Source of the DNA: Alphaproteobacteria bacterium casp-alpha2
GTDB lineage: Bacteria > Pseudomonadota > Alphaproteobacteria > Rhodospirillales > Casp-alpha2
Assembly: GCA_001510075.1 (NCBI GenBank)
Contig: LFEN01000005.1
Coordinates: forward strand, 1-34,502
Reading direction: 5' to 3'
Length of the DNA stretch: 34,502 nt
The notes beneath the pieces were generated by a model. It made no database searches and was not told where the DNA came from. It was given only the letters and a program-made list of their open reading frames with translations. Of the stretch, positions 26,244 to 33,466 are shown piece by piece; the first letter of the stretch is position 1; each line of letters starts with the position of its first letter. The position numbers and the translations under genes were made by a program.

Positions 26244-26924
26244 TCAAGTGTGGAAGGGTTCCGCGACAAGCTCCAACATTCGCTTCATCAGAGACGTCGT
26301 CTCGCCGTCAATAGTCCCATCAATGGTTTCGGGCCGGAAGTGGCGCTGAAAGGCGGTGACAGCGGCGGTAATATTTGACGTTTCGTAACCTATTTCTTTG
26401 AGCATGTCAGGGACACTGGGGCCATTTTCTTTAAAGGTTCCGGGACCGGTTGGAAAAAGCCCAATTTTGGCATTGGCCAGTCGATACCAGTCGAAGCGCT
26501 CGCCTGGGTCGGTTTTGCGGGCGGGGGCGACGTCGGAATGGCCGACGACGTTGCGCGCGGGAATGTCATGGCGCGACAGAATATCCGCCGCCAATGTTTC
26601 CAGCGCCGCCATCTGAAAATCCGTGAAATCGCGGTAGCCGAATTCGTGGCCGGGGTTGACCAGTTCGATACCGATGGAGCGCGCGTTGATGTCGGTTTGG
26701 CCGCGCCAGAACGCCACCCCGGCATGCCAGGCGCGCTTATCTTCTTCAACCAATGGTATGACCGCACCGTCTTCGTCGATCACGTAATGGGCGCTGACTT
26801 TTGCGGAAGGGTCGCACAACCTTTCCAGCGCCGCTTCCGCCGTTTCCATGCCGGTATAATGGATGACCAGCATATCGATGGGGGTCCTGGGGGGGCGCTT
26901 GTCAAAATTAGGAGACGCGTTCAC
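26244..26924 (-). CDS. N-acetylmuramoyl-L-alanine amidase (AmpD/AmiD-type Amidase_2)
   Basis: IDMLVIHYTGMETAEAALERL...VSAHYVIDEDG...WHAGVAFWRG...NARSIGIELVNPG...VVGHSDVAPARKTDPGERFDW; PG-binding-like C-terminus. Confidence 0.93.
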   Translation of the reverse strand: MNASPNFDKRPPRTPIDMLVIHYTGMETAEAALERLCDPSAKVSAHYVIDEDGAVIPLVEEDKRAWHAGVAFWRGQTDINARSIGIELVNPGHEFGYRDFTDFQMAALETLAADILSRHDIPARNVVGHSDVAPARKTDPGERFDWYRLANAKIGLFPTGPGTFKENGPSVPDMLKEIGYETSNITAAVTAFQRHFRPETIDGTIDGETTSLMKRMLELVAEPFHT

Positions 26925-27673
26925 TTGATCCCCCGTTCCTTCTCAATCTGGTCAAAGGCAGCGTTGATGGCGGCCATCTTCTCGTTGGCGACATCGATGA
27001 ATTCCTGCGGCACCCCCTGGGCGATCAGGGTGTCGGGATGATTTTCGCGGATCAGCTTGCGGTAGGTTTTTTTGATGTCGTCGTCGGTATTTTTGCGGGT
27101 TACACCGAGCACCTGATAGGGGTCCGCCCCGCCCGCCGCCGCACCGGGAGCGCGGCCCATATGAATGGCCTGCAGGCGCTCGAACTGTATTTCGCTAAAT
27201 CCGAAAATCAGCGCCGTCTTGCGCAGGAAGCCGGCCTCCGCCGGATGAATGACCCCGTCGGCGCGCGCGATGTGGAACAAGCCGCCCATCAGTTCTTCCA
27301 ACACCGCCGGTTGGGCAGCGAACATGGCGGCGATTTGTTCGGCGTAGGGCTCAAACCCCTGGGCGTCTTTGCGGGCTTCGTTAAACAGCTTGCCGACGTC
27401 TTCGGCCTCGCCGGGCGGGATATCGAACAGTTCCTTGAAGGCGTCGATTTCGTCGCGCGTCACTTTGCCGTCGGCCTTCGCCATCTTGGCGCTGAGAACG
27501 ATGACAGCCGTGGTGAACGCGACTTGCCGGGCGGCCGTGGAATTCGGCAGGGCAGCATCGCCTTCGCGCATCTTGTCGTAGGCGTGCCCGGCGGCTGCCC
27601 CCAACAACGCCCCCATCGGCCCGCCCATGGCGAAGCCGGTAACCCCACCGATCACTTTCCCCCAGATGCTCAT
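26921..27673 (-). CDS. TerB + DnaJ domain protein (DjlA-like)
   Basis: Glycine-rich N-terminus, TerB-like middle (KMAKADGKVTRDEIDAFKELF), C-terminal J-domain DPYQVLGVTRKNTDDDIKKTYRKLIRENHPDTLIAQG with HPD. Confidence 0.9.
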   Translation of the reverse strand: MSIWGKVIGGVTGFAMGGPMGALLGAAAGHAYDKMREGDAALPNSTAARQVAFTTAVIVLSAKMAKADGKVTRDEIDAFKELFDIPPGEAEDVGKLFNEARKDAQGFEPYAEQIAAMFAAQPAVLEELMGGLFHIARADGVIHPAEAGFLRKTALIFGFSEIQFERLQAIHMGRAPGAAAGGADPYQVLGVTRKNTDDDIKKTYRKLIRENHPDTLIAQGVPQEFIDVANEKMAAINAAFDQIEKERGIK

Positions 27674-27679
27674 GGGCGA

Positions 27680-28462
27680 TTAATTTTCCTGCAACCCGAT
27701 GCGGCCGGCCATGGGCAGCTTGAGCGCCAAATCCATGGGGTCGATACCAAAGGTCAGGCCCAGAAGATTAACCTCCAGCCCCTCTTCCTTGCCCGCCAGC
27801 ACGCCCAGAAGCCCGAACAGGGAAACCTGAAAACCGGTGCCGCTGGGGGCGCTGGCAATCAGGTCGCCGCCGGGCAGATAATCTTTGCCGATGGCGGTCG
27901 GTGGCAGATCGAGCCTCAGTTCGGGAACGGCGCGTGCGACAAAGGCGGTGAAGGTATTGGAATTGGGGCCGGGCCAGACCACATAGTCACCTTTGTAGGG
28001 GTAGCGGCGGGCTGCGTCGTCAATGCGCTTAATGACGTCATCGACGCCCTTGCCCCTGATATCGGCGATGACCCGAGGCTTGGCGCCGAACCAGCGCCGG
28101 TCCGGTTCTTTTTCCTGAATGCTCAACGCATCGCCGCCATGATAGGCATTCCAGCCGATGACTTCATAGACGGTGAACGACAGCGCATCCGTCGGCTTGA
28201 CGGCGATCCAGGAATGCACCCCGAAAATACCGCGCCAGGAAAAAGCCCGCGCCGTGTAAACCTGGGCGATGGCTTCACGTGTCGCCACCGGGTTGGGGGC
28301 GATGCCCAAGGGTTCGCGGCTTGCCGTGCGCCAGTCTGCTCTCACCGATGTTTCTCCTGATCCAATAAACCCGGCCACCAGCAAGACCGCCAGCAGGGCC
28401 GCCAGCAGGGCCAACAGGCCTTGGCAAAAATTTTTCCGCTGTTTTCCCTTGGGTTTGCTCAT
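27680..28462 (-). CDS. DUF3750-like protein
   Basis: N-terminal TM; ARAFSWRGIFGVHSWIAVKP...YEVIGWNAYHGGDALSI...YPYKGDYVVWPGPNSNTFTAFVARAVPEL, typical of DUF3750. Confidence 0.75.
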   Translation of the reverse strand: MSKPKGKQRKNFCQGLLALLAALLAVLLVAGFIGSGETSVRADWRTASREPLGIAPNPVATREAIAQVYTARAFSWRGIFGVHSWIAVKPTDALSFTVYEVIGWNAYHGGDALSIQEKEPDRRWFGAKPRVIADIRGKGVDDVIKRIDDAARRYPYKGDYVVWPGPNSNTFTAFVARAVPELRLDLPPTAIGKDYLPGGDLIASAPSGTGFQVSLFGLLGVLAGKEEGLEVNLLGLTFGIDPMDLALKLPMAGRIGLQEN

Positions 28463-28564
28463 GAGAGCCGGACTGTAATAAGGAAACCGCCCCTTGGCAA
28501 AACAAAGGAACGTGAAAGAAACGTGACCGGGGGGGGCTAGATGTTTTATGGATTATAGTTAGAT

Positions 28565-29677
28565 ATGACCGAACACGTAGACACCATCATCGCCGGCGCC
28601 GGGGTTATCGGCCTGGCCATCGCCCGCAGGATGGCCGAGGCGGGGCGCGAGGTTATCGTGCTCGAAGCCGAAGACGCCATCGGCACCGGCATCAGCGCGC
28701 GCAATTCGGAAGTCATCCACGCCGGTATCTATTACCCCGAAGGCAGCCTCAAGGCGGCGCTCTGCAAGCCGGGACGCGACGCACTTTATGAATTCGCCGA
28801 AAGCCACGGCGTCACCTGCAAACGACTGGGCAAGCTGATCGTCGCCACCGCCGACAATGAGCTCGACGCGCTTGAAGACCTGAAACAAAAGGCCGAGGCC
28901 AGCGGCGTCGATGACCTTGAATGGCTGGATGGGGCCGAAGCGCAAAAAATGGAACCGGCGCTCAGATGCGCAGGCGCCCTGTTATCACCGTCGACGGGGA
29001 TTATCGATTCCCATGCCTATATGCTGGCCTTGCAAGGCGACATGGAAAAAGCCGGCGGCGCCGTCGCCTTGTCGAGCCCGCTCGTCGGTGGGGCGATCAC
29101 GAAAGACGGCATTACCATTAATGTCGGCGGGGCTGAGCCGATGGCGCTGGGGTGCCGCGAATTCATCAACGCGGCCGCCTTGGGCGCGCAAGACGTCGCC
29201 CGGTCGCTGGACGGCTACCCGCAAGACACCGTGCCTGCGCTTTACTACGCCAAGGGCAACTATTTCACGCTTTCCGGCAAAAGCCCGTTTACGCGAATGA
29301 TCTATCCGGTGCCGGTGCCGGCCGGACTGGGCATCCATTCGTCCACCGACCTGGGCGGGCAAACCAAGTTCGGTCCCGATGTGGAATGGGTCGATAAACC
29401 CGATTACGTCGTTGACCCGGCGCGGGCAGTTGAATTCTATACCGCCATCCGTCGCTATTGGCCGGACCTGCCCGACGGGGCCTTGCAGCCGGGCTATGTC
29501 GGTGTCCGCCCGAAACTGGTGCCCGAAGGTGAGAGCCGCGGGGACTGGGTCATTCACGGCCCCGAAACGCATAAACTTCCGGGCGTCGTCAGCCTCTATG
29601 GGATCGAGTCACCGGGGCTGACCTCGTCACTGGCGATTGCCGATTATGTCGCCGGTCTGCTGGGGGTTGAGGGTTGA
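28565..29677 (+). CDS. FAD-dependent oxidoreductase, LhgO/L-2-hydroxyglutarate dehydrogenase-like (DAO family)
   Basis: DTIIAGAGVIGLAIARRMAEAGREVIVLEAEDAIGTGISARNSEVIHAGIYYPEGSLKA; GVRPKL near the C-terminus. Confidence 0.88.
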   Translation: MTEHVDTIIAGAGVIGLAIARRMAEAGREVIVLEAEDAIGTGISARNSEVIHAGIYYPEGSLKAALCKPGRDALYEFAESHGVTCKRLGKLIVATADNELDALEDLKQKAEASGVDDLEWLDGAEAQKMEPALRCAGALLSPSTGIIDSHAYMLALQGDMEKAGGAVALSSPLVGGAITKDGITINVGGAEPMALGCREFINAAALGAQDVARSLDGYPQDTVPALYYAKGNYFTLSGKSPFTRMIYPVPVPAGLGIHSSTDLGGQTKFGPDVEWVDKPDYVVDPARAVEFYTAIRRYWPDLPDGALQPGYVGVRPKLVPEGESRGDWVIHGPETHKLPGVVSLYGIESPGLTSSLAIADYVAGLLGVEG

Positions 29678-29706
29678 GGGTTGGGGGCTAAAACCGTCGC
29701 CCCAGA

Positions 29707-29772
29707 GTCGTCCTGATGTCGTCCTGATGTCGTCCTGATGTCGTCATAAAGTCATCATTGAGTCATCATTTT
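29707..29772 (+). repeat. 11-bp direct tandem repeat, ~6 units (gtcgtcctgat)
   Basis: gtcgtcctgat x3, then gtcgtcataaa, gtcatcattga, gtcatcatttt. Two related units recur at 29838-29860 (gtcatcattt gtcgtcatttt). Confidence 0.85.
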
Positions 29773-29938
29773 TCGGCCCCAAATTCTATCCAAGCCATTG
29801 ATTTAAAACAATTCATTGCCCTAAAACGGGCGAAAATGTCATCATTTGTCGTCATTTTTATTTCACCGGCTAGCCAAACACACCCACACGGACAGGCACG
29901 CCAAAAAGGCGTTGCCCAAATGGCCTATTGAGATTCCA

Positions 29939-30005
29939 TATTCACCATGTCAAAGAGCAGAAATTAATTAGAACAAATATAGAACATTATTTGGAAAGAG
30001 TCAAG
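29939..30005 (+). repeat. Second copy of a ~67-bp dispersed sequence (first copy ~271-337)
   Basis: Both copies read tattcac(a/c)atgtcaaagagc ... attagaacaaatatagaacatt...gga; they share a 21-bp identical core attagaacaaatatagaacat. Confidence 0.75.
29971..29985. promoter_or_regulatory. Candidate LexA (SOS) box GAAC-N7-GAAC
   Basis: gaac aaatata gaac, identical to 305-319. Confidence 0.5.
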
Positions 30006-30466
30006 GAAGCGACTGCCTTCACCGTCCGTTTTACCCCTGAAAGCAGGCATTTTGATGGCAATCATTAACCGTCTGGTTTTGACGGCCGCCATAAGCGGAC
30101 ATAACGGGATCGGCGGCCACTCCCTTGAAATAGCCGCCAACGAGAACTGGCTCAATGTCACTGAAAAGCATCCCGACCGGTGAACTGATCCGTAAAATTC
30201 CGTCGTTTTGCCATCTCGTATCCCTTTCTCAGGTTTGGGATACACCTTAGACCACTGTCCTGATAACCGGGACCACTTCATTCCCAAGGATCTGATTCTG
30301 AAGTAAATCACACCGCAACAACGCGACCGGCACCGGACGATATGGCGAAAAGTTTAGAAAAACCCGTGAAAATATGCTATCATCTGCCCTCATTTCACCC
30401 GAGACGTGTGTCGAACGGTGTAGGTGCCGTCCGTGGTGATCGTTCCATTCATCAGGAGGCGGTAGC

Positions 30467-30790
30467 ATGAAAAATTTATTTATTTTTGCAGCTGTGATTT
30501 TGCTGGTGTTGTTCGTCGCGCCTCTCACAGGCAGCCCGGTTCTGGCCGACCAAAGCCTCGCCAAGGTTGGTGAGGATATCAAGGATGGCCTTGCGGAAAA
30601 GAGTTTGTGTGCCGACAAAAAAGAAGACCGCACAGCCGACACGACGGTTTCGCAGTCAGACGATCCGTATCTTCTGTCTGACTTGTCGGGTTCAAGCCGT
30701 GCCCCGGTGTATGTAACGTGTTCTTCGAGCGAGTGGTGTTGCAAACATGATTTTTCAACAGGCCAATGCTCCAGTTGTTGCACTAAATAA
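30467..30790 (+). CDS. Small secreted Cys-rich protein (107 aa)
   Basis: Strong RBS (caggaggcggtagcATG), Sec-like signal peptide MKNLFIFAAVILLVLFVAPLTGSPVLA, C-terminal CSSSEWCCKHDFSTGQCSSCC. Confidence 0.75.
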   Translation: MKNLFIFAAVILLVLFVAPLTGSPVLADQSLAKVGEDIKDGLAEKSLCADKKEDRTADTTVSQSDDPYLLSDLSGSSRAPVYVTCSSSEWCCKHDFSTGQCSSCCTK

Positions 30791-30843
30791 GCGTCATTGG
30801 TCATCCGGTAAGGGCGACCAGGTAAGCATAAGGGAGAGATGAT

Positions 30844-31218
30844 ATGAAGACATCAAAGAGCGCCTGCAAAACTGCGTTGAAGAGATTCTTTAAGGTGATC
30901 GGCATCGGCGCCGCCGGTGTTGGTTTGGCGGCGCAACCGATGAGTGGGAAAGTCTTTGCGAGTCAGTTCCTTCAGGATACGACGCCGGTGCAAATCCCGG
31001 AAAATATGGTGTACGACCCTGAACTGCAGCTCATGGTCGCGCCTGGAACCGAGGATCCGATTTTCAGCTATTCGAAAAGCTTATTCGGGGATAAGGACGA
31101 CGAGTATCAGGTCGCACCGTTGGTAACCAGAACAGGCAAGCCGAAGCCGGCGCCCACGAGTAAGGTGACGCCGGGCGGCGGACCGAACGGACCGGGTCCG
31201 ACGTCCGATAGCGATTGA
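30844..31218 (+). CDS. Putative ATP-grasp-modified RiPP (graspetide) precursor, TgmA-like
   Basis: RBS (agggagagatgat ATG). Contains YDPELQLMVAPGTEDP, resembling the DPxxQ leader region of ATP-grasp-modified RiPPs, a C-terminal T/S/K/P/G-rich tail ending TSDSD, and is immediately upstream of the ATP-grasp ligase. N-terminal KRFFKVIGIGAAGVGLAA resembles a Tat signal. Confidence 0.65.
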   Translation: MKTSKSACKTALKRFFKVIGIGAAGVGLAAQPMSGKVFASQFLQDTTPVQIPENMVYDPELQLMVAPGTEDPIFSYSKSLFGDKDDEYQVAPLVTRTGKPKPAPTSKVTPGGGPNGPGPTSDSD

Positions 31219-31309
31219 TACCGCCATCGGCGTCCGGGTACGGCCAAGTAAGCCCGGCAAGCCGGTGCGCTTTGCGATGGGATGACAACGACACACCGGT
31301 TCGACAGGC

Positions 31310-32296
31310 ATGAAGACCATCCTGCTCATCACCGAGCAATACGACCCAACGGCGGATAATTTGATTCAGGTCCTGCGTCGGCGCGGTTGCCCGGTGCTGC
31401 GCTGGAACCTCGACTGCTATCCCAAGGGCTCGGCGCTGACTTATCGCGCCTCGGCACAGGCGTTCGAGGGCGCAATTGCCACCGACGGTCGTGTGGTGCC
31501 GTTTGACGAGATCGGCAGCGTTTGGTATCGCGCCTTGCGTTGCAGCGGTTTTCCGCCAGACCTCGATTCCAAGGAACAGGCGTTCGCGGCTCATGAAGCC
31601 GAGAGCATGCTTAACGCCTTGTCGCTGGTCACCGACTGGCATTGGGTCAATGACCCGCGCCGCCACCGCGACGCGGCCTGGAAGCCAGAGCAGCTTTCCC
31701 TCGCGCGCCGCCTGGGGCTGACGATCCCCAGGACGGTCATTACCAACGACCCTGACACGATCAAGGCGTTCCGCGAACAATGCGGCGGCACGATCATTTA
31801 TAAGCCGCTGTCACATCCGATTTATCATGATACGGGCGAGACGTTCTTCACCAGCATCGTCACCGACGAGGCATTGACCTCCGTCGGCCTGATCCAGCAT
31901 ACGCCGGGAATCTTTCAGGAGCTGGTGCCCAAGGATTACGAAATCCGGCTGACCGTCGTCGAGGACAAGATGATGGCCGTGAAGATTCTGTCACAGCAGG
32001 GCGAACGCACAAAAGTGGACTGGCGGGTTGCCCCTTATGACGTAAAGTACGAACCGATCGAAGTGCCGGGCCATATTCGCGACAAGGTTACCGCCTTCAT
32101 GGCCGAATCCGGTTTGGTTTACAGCTGTCTCGATTTCATCGTCACGCCGGAAGGCGGCCACGTCTTTCTAGAAAGCAATCCCCGTGGCCAGTACCTTTGG
32201 ATCGAGGATTGCACCGACCTGCCGATTACCGAGGCGATCGCCGACGCGCTCACGGCCTCGCCCCGCGCCCGAACAACACCATCGCCCCAGAAGTAA
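31310..32296 (+). CDS. ATP-grasp ribosomal peptide maturase (TgmB/MvdD-like graspetide ligase)
   Basis: MKTILLITEQYDPTADNLIQVLRRRGCPVLRWNLDCYP; SVWYRALRCSGF; HWVNDPRRHRDAAWKPEQLSLARRLGLTIPRTVITNDP; IYKPLS; FQELVPKDYEIRLTVV; FLESNPRGQYLWIEDCTDLPITEAIADAL. Same layout as TgmB/MvdD ATP-grasp ligases. Confidence 0.88.
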   Translation: MKTILLITEQYDPTADNLIQVLRRRGCPVLRWNLDCYPKGSALTYRASAQAFEGAIATDGRVVPFDEIGSVWYRALRCSGFPPDLDSKEQAFAAHEAESMLNALSLVTDWHWVNDPRRHRDAAWKPEQLSLARRLGLTIPRTVITNDPDTIKAFREQCGGTIIYKPLSHPIYHDTGETFFTSIVTDEALTSVGLIQHTPGIFQELVPKDYEIRLTVVEDKMMAVKILSQQGERTKVDWRVAPYDVKYEPIEVPGHIRDKVTAFMAESGLVYSCLDFIVTPEGGHVFLESNPRGQYLWIEDCTDLPITEAIADALTASPRARTTPSPQK

Positions 32297-32343
32297 AACA
32301 CCGCCGGGCCACCTGAACAGGGTTGTCGCAGAACTCTCCGGCT

Positions 32344-32499
32344 TTACTTACAAGGGACTCTATTGCCGTGCTTATCCGAGCACACGCCCGTTGGCCCCGA
32401 AGGCCCGACGGGTGGCACTTGAGCCTGCGCGACAATGGATGCCGTCATGAAAAAAGCGACTAATGCGAGTAGCACTCTAACCGACGTCTCTTTAGCCAT
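32344..32499 (-). CDS. Small secreted peptide (51 aa) with two Cys
   Basis: MAKETSVRVLLALVAFFMTASIVAQAQVPPVGPSGPTGVCSDKHGNRVPCK: signal peptide with AQA cleavage-like site; ggagatggaacg before the internal ATG at 32499. Confidence 0.55.
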   Translation of the reverse strand: MAKETSVRVLLALVAFFMTASIVAQAQVPPVGPSGPTGVCSDKHGNRVPCK

Positions 32500-32547
32500 C
32501 GTTCCATCTCCATAGATGCTTGTCACTACGAGTAGAATTGTAGGCCA

Positions 32548-32757
32548 TCAAGGACCTTTTTTCAATTTTACAAGTGAGCCTGTCCTGAAATAAAGCGCAC
32601 CGAAGTTTTGATCAGGAATTACGGTGACAGTGCACTTAACTCTCCATATTTCAATTCCGCAATTAAGTGCACTGTCACCGTAATTGCAAATTCTCTCTTG
32701 CAAACAGCAGCCGGTCCATACATTTGGGTCATTAGCCACATTTAGCCATCCTGTCAT
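32548..32757 (-). pseudogene. Possible disrupted/chimeric Cys-rich ORF spanning the inverted repeat
   Basis: N-terminal VANDPNVWTGCCLQERICNYG is Cys-rich, but the remainder is encoded across the 23-bp inverted repeat; no signal peptide. Confidence 0.3.
32617..32685. repeat. Perfect 23-bp inverted repeat with 23-bp spacer (REP/MITE-like)
   Basis: aattacggtgacagtgcacttaa (32617-32639) ... ttaagtgcactgtcaccgtaatt (32663-32685), 23/23 complementary. Confidence 0.9.
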
Positions 32758-32825
32758 TCAATGGTAACATCCGGACATTATGGACGCCTGCTTGTTTTTC
32801 GACCCGTCTTTGGCCGGCCGTACGT

Positions 32826-33146
32826 TCAGCAGGTTACGACAGCCTTGCAATGATTGCTGCAACACTTGTGACCCGAACCACAGGCTGAATCGGTGGTGCA
32901 CTGAATCCAGTTCTGCGGATTGTTTTCCGGCAGTTCCAGAAATTTGATTGCATCGTTGATTTTAATCTGGGCAATTTCATCTGAATCTTGCGATGGCTTG
33001 CAGGATTGCTGGGATGCATCACACGACTGGATTTCCGTATTTAACGCAGCTCCGGACGTAGCCCCTATTTCACCGGCAAAGCTGTTTCCTATGCCAAGCC
33101 CAACAAAAATCAAAAAAGCGAAAGATATCAACAGTGTTAGTCTCAC
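32826..33146 (-). CDS. Small secreted Cys-rich protein with WAP-like C-terminus (106 aa)
   Basis: GTG start preceded by ggagggagagtaaatc; signal peptide MRLTLLISFAFLIFVGLGIGNSFA; C-terminal CTTDSACGSGHKCCSNHCKAVVTC (C-x5-C-x5-CC-x3-C-x5-C). Confidence 0.75.
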   Translation of the reverse strand: MRLTLLISFAFLIFVGLGIGNSFAGEIGATSGAALNTEIQSCDASQQSCKPSQDSDEIAQIKINDAIKFLELPENNPQNWIQCTTDSACGSGHKCCSNHCKAVVTC

Positions 33147-33466
33147 GATTTACTCTCCCTCCAGAGATAAATTGACCTCACTACCAACAAGGCTATCATA
33201 CGCTATTATGCACTCTGCCAGTTAAATATTCTTACACAGCCCGCTTTGGGTCATCAACCGCTGTTATCGAGTGCCTGGAAGAAGGTCCGTTCAGCCCCCT
33301 ATAACCGGAAGTCAAAATCGGCGGTGTGGAATTTGCGCCTTTGACGTCCGCTTATCCCGCCGCTACGGTCATTTATCAGAGGCGGCTAGGACAGCCGTTT
33401 ATAGCCGAGGCTGTTGAAGAACTCTGTTGTTATAGACCTGCGAGTGTGATTCCCTTTTCTTAACCT

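Noticed and set aside
27038-28360. 440-aa plus-strand ORF antisense to djlA-like and DUF3750 genes
   Set aside because: Overlaps two well-supported minus-strand CDSs; Gly/Arg/His-rich antisense composition.
29707-29860. CRISPR array
   Set aside because: Units are 11 bp and directly abutting with no unique spacers; no cas genes in the window.
29964-30311. 115-aa minus-strand ORF
   Set aside because: Spans the dispersed repeat and degenerate intergenic DNA; no RBS or domain; likely non-coding or a remnant.
30247-30804. 185-aa minus-strand ORF
   Set aside because: Antisense to the signal-peptide ORF 30467-30790, which has a clear RBS; no protein-like features.
31064-31780. 238-aa minus-strand ORF
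   Set aside because: Antisense to the ATP-grasp ligase and precursor; shadow ORF.
32184-32450. 88-aa plus-strand ORF after the ligase
   Set aside because: Mostly overlaps the ligase 3' end in another frame and lies antisense to the signal-peptide ORF 32344-32499.
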